18,781 nucleotides of DNA from SYIM01 sp964581825. GTDB lineage: Bacteria > Pseudomonadota > Gammaproteobacteria > Burkholderiales > Burkholderiaceae_E. The first letter of the stretch is position 1. Each line of letters starts with the position of its first letter. The translations under genes and the position numbers were made by a program. The stretch spans positions 1-18,781 of the forward strand of contig CAZORB010000086.1 in NCBI GenBank assembly GCA_964581825.1, written 5' to 3'. The notes beneath the pieces are model-generated. The model saw only the letters and a program-made list of their open reading frames with translations. It was not told the origin of the DNA and did not search any database. Of this stretch, positions 6,456 through 14,700 are shown piece after piece.

Positions 6456-8216
6456 GTGTTGAGCTTTCAGGGCACCGGAATCGGCGGCGGCATCGCGATC
6501 GGGCGAGCCCGTGTGCTCGAGGTGGCAAGTCGCGACGTGCCGAGGCGGCGCATTGAAGCCACCGAGGTGGTCGCTGAGCAGGCGCGGCTTGGCCAGGCCA
6601 TCCACCGCGTCAAAACCGAGCTGACCGAGCTGGTTGCAAGCCTCCCCGAGGGCGCGCCCGCTGAGGCGGCAGCACTCCTTGAAGTTCATGCAATGATCCT
6701 CGATGACCCCGCCTTTAGCGGCGCGGCGCGCGAGGCGATCCTGGAACACCTGTGGAATGCCGAGTGGGCGATGTCGGCGCAGGCGGGCCACCTGGCCGCG
6801 CAGTTCGAAGCCCTGGACGACGCTTATCTGCGCGAGCGCGGCCGCGACGTGCAGCAGGTGGCCGATCGGGTGATGCGCGCGCTTGCCGGAATGGGCGGGC
6901 GGCTGGCCGATGACAATGAGCCCGCGATTTTCATTGCCGAAGACATCTCGCCCGCTGACATGCTCACGATGCGCAGCGCGCTGGGTTTCGCGATTGACCT
7001 GGGCGGTGCCACCTCGCACACCGCCATTCTTGCGCGCAGCATGAATGTGCCGGCGGTGCTGGGCCTGGAATGCGTTCGGTCCCAGGTGCAGGACGATGAT
7101 TGGCTGATTCTCGATGGTGACACGGGTGTCCTGATCGTCGCGCCCGATGCCTCGGTGCTGGCGGACTATCGCTTGCGGCAGGCCGCGGGTGAGCGCGAGC
7201 GCGCTCAGCTCCAGACGCTCGCGGGGCTTGCCACGGTCACGCGTGACGGCCATTCGATTTCGCTTCAGGTCAATATCGAGCGACCCGACGAAGCGCGCGA
7301 GGCCGCCGAATCGGGCGCCGCAGGCGTGGGTCTGTTTCGCTCCGAGTTTCTGTTCATGAACCGAAGCGAATTACCGGGCGAAGACGAGCAGTTCGAAGCC
7401 TACCGGCAGGTGGTGCGCGCCATGCGGGGTCGCCCCGTCACGATTCGTACGATTGATATCGGCGCTGATAAAACACTCGAGTCCTCGGGCTCAGCCTCAA
7501 CGCCCGCTGCGGTGGCCACCAATCCGGCACTCGGCCGGCGGGCGATTCGTTACAGCCTCGCGCAGCCCGAGGTGTTTCTCGCACAGCTGCGTGCGATCCT
7601 GCGGGTATCGGCGATCGGCCCGGTCAGGTTACTGGTGCCCATGATCGCCCATCATCATGAGGTCGACAGTCTGCTGCAGCTCCTCGCGCAGGCGCGCGGT
7701 CAGCTGCAGGCCGCCGGCCATCCGTTTGATCCCGCGCTCCCGGTAGGCGCAATGATCGAGGTACCGGCGGCCGCGCTTTGTGCGTCTTACTTTGCTCGGC
7801 GGCTCGACTTTCTCTCGATTGGCACCAACGACCTGATCCAGTACGCGCTTGCGATCGATCGTTCCGATCATGAAGTCGCGTCGCTCTACGACCCCTTTCA
7901 CCCTGCGGTATTACGACTGGTCGCGGGCACGATTCGCGCCGCGCGAAAAGCCAATCGGCCGGTATCGGTTTGTGGCGAAATGGCCGGCGACTGGCAGGCC
8001 ACGGCACTGTTGCTCGGCATGGGGCTTACCGAGTTCTCGATGCATCCGGCGAGTCTGCTGCGCGTCAAACGCGAGATCCTGCAGGCCGATATCGGTTGGC
8101 TCGCGCCCAAGGTGACTCGAATTGTGGCAAGCGATGATCCGGTGCGCGCTGCCGCCGCGCTCGAGCGACTTGCAAAAGGTGCGCCGCAGGCTGCGAGCGC
8201 TCCCGCTGCGATTTGA
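6456..8216 (+). CDS. ptsI: PTS Enzyme I (phosphoenolpyruvate-protein phosphotransferase)
   Basis: This 586-residue cytoplasmic enzyme takes phosphate from PEP and passes it to HPr. GTG 6456 is chosen because GAGGAG (6443-6448), inside the end of ptsH, sits seven bases upstream; TTG 6459 is a less likely alternative. Visible features are the N-terminal QGTGIGGGIAIGRA, the phosphorylated His188 in GGATSHTAILARSMNVPAV, the PEP-binding barrel motifs GVGLFRSEFLFM and RTIDIGADK, the segments SIGTNDLIQYALAIDR and DPFHPAVLRL, and Cys506 in VCGEMAGD. The segment after ADK (ESSGSASTPAAVATNPALGRR) is Ala/Ser-rich, unlike the enteric enzyme. No sugar permease is encoded nearby, consistent with a regulatory PTS. 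The stop codon TGA forms part of the -35 box of the next promoter. Confidence 0.96.
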   Translation: MLSFQGTGIGGGIAIGRARVLEVASRDVPRRRIEATEVVAEQARLGQAIHRVKTELTELVASLPEGAPAEAAALLEVHAMILDDPAFSGAAREAILEHLWNAEWAMSAQAGHLAAQFEALDDAYLRERGRDVQQVADRVMRALAGMGGRLADDNEPAIFIAEDISPADMLTMRSALGFAIDLGGATSHTAILARSMNVPAVLGLECVRSQVQDDDWLILDGDTGVLIVAPDASVLADYRLRQAAGERERAQLQTLAGLATVTRDGHSISLQVNIERPDEAREAAESGAAGVGLFRSEFLFMNRSELPGEDEQFEAYRQVVRAMRGRPVTIRTIDIGADKTLESSGSASTPAAVATNPALGRRAIRYSLAQPEVFLAQLRAILRVSAIGPVRLLVPMIAHHHEVDSLLQLLAQARGQLQAAGHPFDPALPVGAMIEVPAAALCASYFARRLDFLSIGTNDLIQYALAIDRSDHEVASLYDPFHPAVLRLVAGTIRAARKANRPVSVCGEMAGDWQATALLLGMGLTEFSMHPASLLRVKREILQADIGWLAPKVTRIVASDDPVRAAAALERLAKGAPQAASAPAAI

Positions 8217-8240
8217 CGGATCGCCGCGCTCAGCTAAACT
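8213..8240 (+). promoter_or_regulatory. Sigma-70-like promoter of metX-metW
   Basis: TTGACG (8213-8218, 5 of 6 consensus bases) and TAAACT (8235-8240, 4 of 6) are separated by 16 bases. Transcription would start near 8247, just ahead of the SAM-II aptamer at 8252. The -35 box overlaps the ptsI stop codon. Placement directly before a riboswitch strengthens the call. Confidence 0.6.
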
Positions 8241-8251
8241 TCGTCCAGATT

Positions 8252-8305
8252 GGTCGCGCCGATTTGAAGACTAGCTTGCGGGCGCGTAACAAATACGGCT
8301 AAAGC
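8252..8305 (+). ncRNA. SAM-II riboswitch aptamer upstream of metX
   Basis: The P1 stem is perfect: CGCGCC (8255-8260) pairs with GGCGCG (8281-8286). The loop begins GATTTG (8261-8266) and ends TTGC (8276-8279); after P1 come GTAACAAATACGGCTAAAGC (8286-8305). These pieces align in order with the SAM-II consensus as I remember it (GATTTA, TTGCA, GTGATAAAT, GCTAAA). TAGC (8272-8275) and GCTA (8298-8301) are one candidate pseudoknot pairing, which I did not verify against a covariance model. SAM-II binds S-adenosylmethionine in an H-type pseudoknot and turns off methionine genes. A terminator lies 18 bases downstream and metX follows, exactly the expected context. The GTAAC for GTGAT change is a deviation worth noting. 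Confidence 0.86.
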
Positions 8306-8322
8306 GGTGTGGACGCAGCCCC

Positions 8323-8363
8323 ACCCGACCCGCAGCCAGCAAGCCGGTCGGGTTTTTTGTTTT
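8323..8363 (+). terminator. Intrinsic terminator serving as the SAM-II expression platform
   Basis: ACCCGACC (8323-8330) pairs with GGTCGGGT (8346-8353) around a 15-base loop and is followed by a T-rich tail (six Ts, G, then five Ts). It lies between the SAM-II aptamer and the metX ATG at 8390, so it is an attenuator rather than an end-of-operon terminator. GGTGTGG (8306-8312) can pair with CCCCACC (8319-8325) with one mismatch, overlapping the 5' arm of the terminator. This is a plausible competing anti-terminator hairpin. Confidence 0.82.
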
Positions 8364-8389
8364 TAGGCCTGCCGTTTTTCCGAGCGCCG

Positions 8390-9553
8390 ATGACCGCATT
8401 AGCTGTTGAGCCCCAACGCATGCGCTTCGATGCACCGCTTGCGTTATCAAGCGGCGCATCGATCAGCGACTATGAGCTCGTCTACGAGACCTATGGCGAG
8501 CCCAATGCCGACTGCAGCAATGCAGTGCTGGTGTGCCATGCGCTGAACGCCTCGCACCATGTCGCTGGCGTGTCGACGCGCGACTCCGAGGACCTCGGCT
8601 GGTGGGACAACATGGTGGGGCCGGGCAAGCCGGTCGATACCCGGCGGTTTTTCGTGATTGGCGTGAACAATCTCGGCAGCTGCTTTGGGTCCACGGGGCC
8701 GATGTCGCTCAATCCCGCCACCGGTAAGCCTTACGGCCCCGATTTTCCGGTGGTGACCGTCGAAGACTGGGTACACAGCCAGGCGCGGTTGGCTGACCGA
8801 CTCGGCATTCATAGATTTGCCGCGGTGATGGGCGGTAGCCTGGGCGGCATGCAGGCGCTTGCCTGGAGCTATCTGTATCCGGAGCGGCTGCGGCATTGCG
8901 TGGCCATTGCCTCGGCCCCGCGACTGTCGGCACAGAACATCGCGTTCAACGAGGTGGCGCGGCGTGCAATTCTCACCGATCCCGAGTTTCACGGCGGTCG
9001 CTTCTATGACCACGGCGTGGTGCCGTCGCGCGGGCTTCAGGTCGCGCGCATGATCGGACACATCACCTATCTGTCCGATGACTCAATGGCTGAGAAATTC
9101 GGCCGGGCGCTGCGCGACAATGCCGAGCGCGCGAAGCCGGGTGACTACCGCTTCACCTTCGATGTTGAGTTCGAAATCGAATCGTACCTGCGATACCAGG
9201 GCGAAAAATTCGCACGCTACTTCGATGCGAACACCTATCTTCTGATCACCCGCGCACTCGATTACTTTGACCCGGCGCGTACCGCCGGCGGCGATCTGTC
9301 GCAGGTTTTGGGGAAGGCGCAGGCGGCCTTTCTGATCGCGTCTTTCACCACCGACTGGCGGTTTGCGCCCGAGCGCAGCCGAGAAATCGTTCAGGCCCTA
9401 CTGAAGGCCGGCCGGCGCGTCAGCTACGCCGAGATCAATGCGCCGCATGGGCATGATGCGTTTCTGCTGGAAGATCCGCAGTATCACGCGATCATTCGAT
9501 CCTACTTTGAACGAATCGCAGCCGAATGCGTCGCAGGGGCCGATCGTGAGTGA
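8390..9553 (+). CDS. metX: Homoserine O-acyltransferase (succinyl or acetyl)
   Basis: This 387-residue alpha/beta-hydrolase-fold enzyme activates homoserine for methionine synthesis. The catalytic triad is visible: Ser150 in MGGSLGGMQALAW, Asp322 in TTDWRF, His355 in GHDAFLLE. NNLGSCFGSTGPMSLNPATG is also typical. ATG 8390 is chosen because the reading frame upstream runs through the riboswitch and terminator; an in-frame GTG at 8309 would start inside the aptamer-terminator linker. The Shine-Dalgarno is weak. MetX proteins of Burkholderiales are often annotated as succinyltransferases, and the acyl donor cannot be settled from sight. The gene overlaps metW by 8 bases, a common pairing in Proteobacteria, and is controlled by the SAM-II switch upstream. 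Confidence 0.95.
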   Translation: MTALAVEPQRMRFDAPLALSSGASISDYELVYETYGEPNADCSNAVLVCHALNASHHVAGVSTRDSEDLGWWDNMVGPGKPVDTRRFFVIGVNNLGSCFGSTGPMSLNPATGKPYGPDFPVVTVEDWVHSQARLADRLGIHRFAAVMGGSLGGMQALAWSYLYPERLRHCVAIASAPRLSAQNIAFNEVARRAILTDPEFHGGRFYDHGVVPSRGLQVARMIGHITYLSDDSMAEKFGRALRDNAERAKPGDYRFTFDVEFEIESYLRYQGEKFARYFDANTYLLITRALDYFDPARTAGGDLSQVLGKAQAAFLIASFTTDWRFAPERSREIVQALLKAGRRVSYAEINAPHGHDAFLLEDPQYHAIIRSYFERIAAECVAGADRE

Positions 9554-10163
9554 CACCACCACCCGTCCCGCTCAGCAGTTGCCGCTGCGTCCCGATCTGG
9601 CGCTGATCGCGCAGTGGATTCCGCAGGGCGCCCGAGTGCTGGACCTCGGCTGCGGTGACGGCGCCTTGCTCGATTACCTGAGTCGAGAGCGCGGCTGTAC
9701 CGGCTATGGTGTTGAGATCGATGATGCGCGGGTGCTTGCGTGCGTGCGGCGCGGGGTTGATGTCATTCAGCGCGACATCGAGGCGGGCCTCGGCATGTTT
9801 GGTGCAGGTGCCTTTGATGTGGTGGTGCTCTCGATGGCGCTGCAGGCCACGCATCAGACCGAAAAGGTGCTAGCCGAAATGAGCCAGGTGGCTGCGCAGG
9901 GCATCGTGTCCATTCCCAATTTCGGCCACTGGTATCACGCGTGGTCGATCCTGATGGGGCGGATGCCGGTATCGCGCGAAATGCCCTATCAGTGGTACGA
10001 CACGCCCAACCTGCATCTGGCCACCGTGCGTGATTTCGAAGAGTTTCTGGCGCGACTTGAGCTGTCTATCGTTCGCCGCGCCTTTCTTGCCAACGGGCAG
10101 CCGATTGAGCGGCTGCCGGGGCTGCGCGCCACCCAGGCCATCTACAGCTTTCGACGCTGCTAG
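9546..10163 (+). CDS. metW: Methionine biosynthesis protein MetW
   Basis: This is a 205-residue class I SAM-dependent methyltransferase-fold protein. GTG 9546 is chosen: it overlaps the end of metX by 8 bases and has GCAGGGG (about 9533-9539) as a ribosome site. The SAM-binding motif is VLDLGCGDGALL (residues 31-42). MetW hallmarks include DVVVLSMALQATHQTEKVLAEM, SIPNFGHWYHAWSILMGRMPVS and PYQWYDTPNLHLATVRDFEEF. Work on other bacteria indicates that MetW is needed alongside MetX for full homoserine acyltransferase activity. Here that function is inferred from the family and from the overlap. It ends 18 bases before the convergent chrA stop codon, with no obvious terminator between them. Confidence 0.95.
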   Translation: MSDTTTRPAQQLPLRPDLALIAQWIPQGARVLDLGCGDGALLDYLSRERGCTGYGVEIDDARVLACVRRGVDVIQRDIEAGLGMFGAGAFDVVVLSMALQATHQTEKVLAEMSQVAAQGIVSIPNFGHWYHAWSILMGRMPVSREMPYQWYDTPNLHLATVRDFEEFLARLELSIVRRAFLANGQPIERLPGLRATQAIYSFRRC

Positions 10164-10181
10164 GCTCGCGCGGGTTTGCGG

Positions 10182-11567
10182 TTAGCGCAGACCAGCAAGC
10201 CGCAACGCCACACCGGCCGCGCCAAATAGCGCGATGGTCGTGATGACGGGCAGCTTCTTTACCGCCAGCAGCCAGACGGCCAGAGCGGTTGCGACCAGCG
10301 CTGGCCAATCGAACGAACTGTCAGTGGTCCGAACCAGCACTGCCTGAGCGAGTGTCAGCGACAGGCTTGCGATAACGCCCACCACGGCAGCCGTGACCGC
10401 CGACAGCGCGGCGTCAAGCCGTGGCAGGCTGCGGGTTGACTCCACCAGCGGGCCGCCCACCAGAATGAAAATGAATGAGGGCAGGAAGGTGAAGAAGGTG
10501 GCCGCCAAAGCGGCCGTAGCGCCTGCGGCAGCCAGGCTGGTCGACCCAAAAATCTGCTGAGTCCAGCCGCCTACGAATCCGACGAACGCCACAATCATGA
10601 TCAGCGGCCCCGGCGTGGTTTCGCCGAGTGCAAGCGCATCAAGCATCTGCGCTGCGGTGAGCCAGCCATAGTGTTCAACGGCCGCCTGATGCACATAGGG
10701 CAGCACTGCATACGCGCCACCAAAGGTCACGAGTGCGGCCTGCGTGAAAAACCGCGCCATGTCGGTCAGTGTGGCGTTGCCCGGGGCGGCAACGCTGCAC
10801 GCGACCCAGCCGAGCAGCCACAGCGTGAGTCCACTGGCGGCGATTGCCAGCATGCGCCACGGGCGTGCTCGTGCATGCGCCGGAATCGGCGTGTCGTCAT
10901 CGATCAGCGCGCGTGATGCACCCGGCTCTGGCGGGGCGGCGGACGACGGCGCGCCATGCGGTTGCGTTGGCGCGGCCGCGCCCCGCCCCATCATCCCCAC
11001 CAGGGCTGCGGCAATGATCACCAGTGGAAACGGCAGGCCTGCCGCATGCAGCGCGACAAATGCGCCAACCGCCACCAGCCACAGGCGCGCCGAGCGCAGC
11101 GTCCGCGAGCCGATTCGCCAGCCGGCGGTGAGCACCAGCGCGACCACCGCCGGTTTGATGCCGTCCAACAGGCCGCTGAATGCTGGCAGATGCCCGTAGG
11201 CCATATAGGCCCAGGCAATTAACGTGATCAGCAGGAACGAGGGCAGAACGAACAGCAGCCCGGCCAATACGCCGCCTGCGGTTCGGTGCATCAACCAGCC
11301 GAGGTAGGTGGCCAGCTGCTGCGCCTCGGGGCCGGGCAGCACCATGCAGTAGTTGAGTGCGTGGAGAAAGCGCTTTTCTGAGATCCAGCGGCGCCGCTCG
11401 ACCAGATGCTCGTGCATGAGGGCGATCTGGCCCGCCGGGCCGCCGAAGCTGATGAAGCCGAGCTTCACCCAGAACGCGAGCGCCTGCCCAAACGGCACGG
11501 CCTGAACGGCATCGCCGCCGTCAGGCACCGGGGCTTGTAGCGGATCGGGCTTGCTTGGAGAGCTCAT
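10182..11567 (-). CDS. chrA: Chromate transporter ChrA, two-domain form
   Basis: This 461-residue inner-membrane protein of the CHR superfamily exports chromate. It has two homologous halves. The first (about residues 25-205) carries FWVKLGFISFGGPAGQIALMH and MVLPGPEAQQLATYLGW. The second (about 265-455) carries FFTQAALVTFGGAYAVLPYV and ALALGETTPGPLIMIVAFVG. A hydrophilic Ala/Pro-rich linker separates them. Two CHR domains in one chain is the long-chain form usual in Proteobacteria. ATG 11565-11567 is chosen because the open frame continues upstream only through sequence without family character; no clear Shine-Dalgarno is seen. It is transcribed alone, convergent with metW and divergent from the RHS gene, and no chrB regulator is nearby. 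A role in chromate resistance is inferred from the family. Confidence 0.94.
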   Translation of the reverse strand: MSSPSKPDPLQAPVPDGGDAVQAVPFGQALAFWVKLGFISFGGPAGQIALMHEHLVERRRWISEKRFLHALNYCMVLPGPEAQQLATYLGWLMHRTAGGVLAGLLFVLPSFLLITLIAWAYMAYGHLPAFSGLLDGIKPAVVALVLTAGWRIGSRTLRSARLWLVAVGAFVALHAAGLPFPLVIIAAALVGMMGRGAAAPTQPHGAPSSAAPPEPGASRALIDDDTPIPAHARARPWRMLAIAASGLTLWLLGWVACSVAAPGNATLTDMARFFTQAALVTFGGAYAVLPYVHQAAVEHYGWLTAAQMLDALALGETTPGPLIMIVAFVGFVGGWTQQIFGSTSLAAAGATAALAATFFTFLPSFIFILVGGPLVESTRSLPRLDAALSAVTAAVVGVIASLSLTLAQAVLVRTTDSSFDWPALVATALAVWLLAVKKLPVITTIALFGAAGVALRLAGLR

Positions 11568-11679
11568 GGAGGGTGGCAATCGCGGGCGGGCAGCAACCCC
11601 GAAGCTTAGAGGCTTCCGCGCAGACCTGCTCGCAAGGACGGGTTGAATGAGCCGCCCGGGGCGGTTGATGGGATAGGCC

Positions 11680-11732
11680 GTTTGGACTGGGCCGCCTGGC
11701 CAGACCACTTGGCCTGTCCGCTTGGCCTGTCC
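11680..11732. repeat. Degenerate 13-bp tandem repeat between chrA and the RHS gene
   Basis: Four units can be read on the plus strand: GTTTGGACTGGGC (11680-11692), one spacer base, GCCTGGCCAGACC (11694-11706), ACTTGGCCTGTCC (11707-11719) and GCTTGGCCTGTCC (11720-11732). The last two differ at one position; the first two are more diverged (about 9-10 of 13). The shared core is TTGGCCTGTCC, and TGTCCGCT recurs at 11744-11751. The array fills much of the 211-base divergent spacer (11568-11778). A TTGGCC (11709-11714) and CATAAG (11732-11737), 17 bases apart, could be a weak promoter for the RHS gene. Nothing else was recognised in this spacer. Confidence 0.6.
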
Positions 11733-11778
11733 ATAAGGCCAATTGTCCGCTCGCGCCCGGCGCCCCGACCATTCTGGG

Positions 11779-14700
11779 ATGAACGACCCATTCCATCCCG
11801 GGGCGCGCCCGTCCCCTGTCCCACGGGCCCAACAGCCAATCCTCCGGTTGCAGATTGCGATCGCGTCGTCCTGCTGGCGCGCGGCGGTTACCGCGGTGCT
11901 TGCACTGTCGGGCGCCGCACCGGCGCTTGCCGCCTGCACGCCGTCTGGCGGGCTGCCCGGTTCGCCAAGCGCGGCCTCACCGGTGGGCTCGGTGCTGGCC
12001 GGGCTCGGTGTGTTGGGGCCCATCAGCCGACTCGATGCTGCGCTCGCCGAGGCAGCGATCGGACGGGCGCCCGCGGCAACGCCCGATTGCGCACGCAGCG
12101 CGCAGGCAGTCGCGCAGCCCGAGCCAGCCAGTCTTCCGGCGGCAGCGCCCGATCGCAGCGCTGGCAATCCCTTTGATGTGGTGACCGGCAGCAAGCATGA
12201 GCAGCGGATCGATCTGGCCCTGCCGGAGGTTGACTCTGCAACGGCCATTGATCACCGCGGCCAGTCCACCGGCGCGCTCGCACGCCTGGCCTTCGACTCG
12301 GCGCTCAGTTTTCAGTTCAGTCGTTTTTACTCAAGCAGCAACACATTCTCCTTGTCGCTTGGGCCCGGCTGGAGCCACAGCTTCGATACGCGGATGGCGC
12401 GCCGTCGGTTGAGTGCGCCGCCGGTGGCAGGCCTGCCGGCTGCCGAGCTCCAGGTGCTGCAGGCCGATGGCAGGCGAATCGTGATGCAGCCGGTCGCGCG
12501 AATCACTGCATCCCGCGTTCGCTATCAGGGGGGCGATCTGACCGATGGCGTGATTGAGGAGGACCTGGCAGCGGTCGACCATCCCTGGGTCTGGCGTTGG
12601 CCATCGGGGCGGAGGCTCGCGTTTGATGCAAAGGGTCGCCTTGCCGAGGTGGTCGCGCCCGATCTCGACCGATTGGTACTACGCTACGACGCATCGGGCT
12701 GGCTCGCAGTGGTCGAAGATCGCCATGGCCGGGCGATTCGTCTGGTTCATGAATCCGGCCGACTCACTGAACTTCGCCTGCCTGATGGCCAGTCGATTCG
12801 CTATGCGTACGATGCCGAGCGCCGGCTGGTGGGCGTACGCTATCCGGATGGTCGCCTGGTGCAGCACCACTATGAAGACGGCGTGCGGCCTGAACGACTC
12901 ACTGGAACCACTGAGCCCGACGGGCGGCGCAGCCGGTTTCGCTATGCCGACGACGGCCGGGTCGTGTCGAGCGCGAGCGATTCGAACGATGCGCGCACGG
13001 CGGTCCGAGCCACTTACCGGCTCGATCACACCGCCGGGCACAGCGGCGAAACCGTGCTTGAGTTCCAGGGTGAGACGACCCGCTATCGCTGGCAGCTTGA
13101 GTCATCCGGAGCAGGCCGGATTGTCAGCGCTGACGGCGCGGGCTGCCCCGTGTGTCCGGAGGTCGGGCAGCGGCTGGCGCGGGATGCCCAGGGCCGACCC
13201 GTTGCCTGGGGTGAGTGGCGGCTTGGCTATGATCGGCAGGGCCGGATCGCCTGGCTTTCGCGCGGGGCTGCCGCCGCCGATCCGGTCTGGCGCTTCAGTT
13301 ATGGAAGTGCCGACCCGCTCGCACAGCCCTCGGCGCTGGATGCGCCGAGCGTGGTGCCCGCGCAGCGCCGCCAGCTCCAGTTCGCCCACAACAGCCGAGG
13401 TCAGCTCACGCTGCTGATCGAGCGCGGCTGGGCCCCGTACTCGGACGGCGTGAGACCGGTGTCACGGGGCGTTCGGATTCTGCATTCGGAATCGGGCGTG
13501 TTGGCGGGCAAGCCACTCGCGATCGAGCAGATCAATGTAGCGGACCGCGCAGGCGACGGGACTCCTGCTGCCGCGCTCGAGATGTCCGATCCGGTCGTGC
13601 TGGCGCGAACCGAATTCCGATTCGATTCCCTCCGCAGGCTGGAGGCGATCGCCTATCCAGAGGGCATCGTCCACGCAGTGGTGCGCGATGCGCTGGGGCG
13701 CGCGAGCCGCGAGTTGCTCGTCGATGGCTCCGTCATTGCCCGAAGTTTTGATACCGGCTGGCAGCTTGCGAGGCTGGAGGCCGGTGCGCAGGCCATCACC
13801 TGGTCGCGTGATCGCACGGGTCAGCTTCAATCGATCGACTGGGGCGGGGGCGAGCGGCTGCGGATCGAGCGCAGCCCGACCGAGCTCATGCTGTCCCAGG
13901 GCGAGCGCTCGGCACGCATCCCGGTCGCAGCCGCCGCTCCCCAAGCATCCAGGTCCTCATCGGCTCGGCCGCCCGCGGCGCTGCCGATGGGCCTGGTCGT
14001 GGCTGCGCCGGCGTCCCTGATCCAGGTTGATGCGGATGGCAATCGAACCGAGACAGTGTTTGACGACCTCGGCCGGATCATCGAAGAGCGCTCAGCGCAG
14101 CGCGGCCTGCGTCAGGTATTTCACGATGCGCGCGGCCATCCTGTCCGATTGGTGCTTCCTGCGGGTGGGGTTGAGCTTCGGCGATTCGATGCGGCAGGCC
14201 GGATGATCGAGCGCGACCAGCAGGCGCCTGCGGCGCGGGTCGTGACCCGCCTGCACTGGGACGGCATGCGGCTGGTCGGCATCGAGCATCCCGACCAGAC
14301 CACCCGAGCGACCACGGATTCAGGCGGTCGTCTGGCTGCGCTCGAGCATCGGCTTGCGAACCGGTCGATTCGCTTTGAGTTCAGGTATGACAAAGCCTCT
14401 AGACTGAGTGAGCGCTCGCTCGGCGACGGCATGAGCCTGCGTTATGAGGTCGATGCGGCGGGTCGGCCGCGCCGCCTCGGACTGATCTGGCCAGGTAGCG
14501 CTGAGCCCATCTGGCTGGTCACAGACACGGTCTATCAGGGGGGCTTGCCGGTGGTTGAGCGGCTCGGGGCGGGCGTGCGGCTGGCCCGTCGGTTCGATGC
14601 GCAGGGTCGGCTTGAGACGCTCGACTGGGTCCATGAACGCCGGGGCGACTCGCTGGCCCGCTTCGAGCTGCGCCGACGCGAGGATGGTCTGCTGGATTCG

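Noticed and set aside
8309..8389. Upstream GTG start for metX
   Set aside because: It lies in the aptamer-terminator linker and would translate the terminator; the encoded residues do not resemble a MetX N-terminus.
11568..12248. Long N-terminal extension of ChrA to an upstream start
   Set aside because: The extra 227 residues are low-complexity, run through the repeat spacer and the RHS signal peptide in antisense, and lack ChrA character; ATG 11567 gives a normal ChrA.
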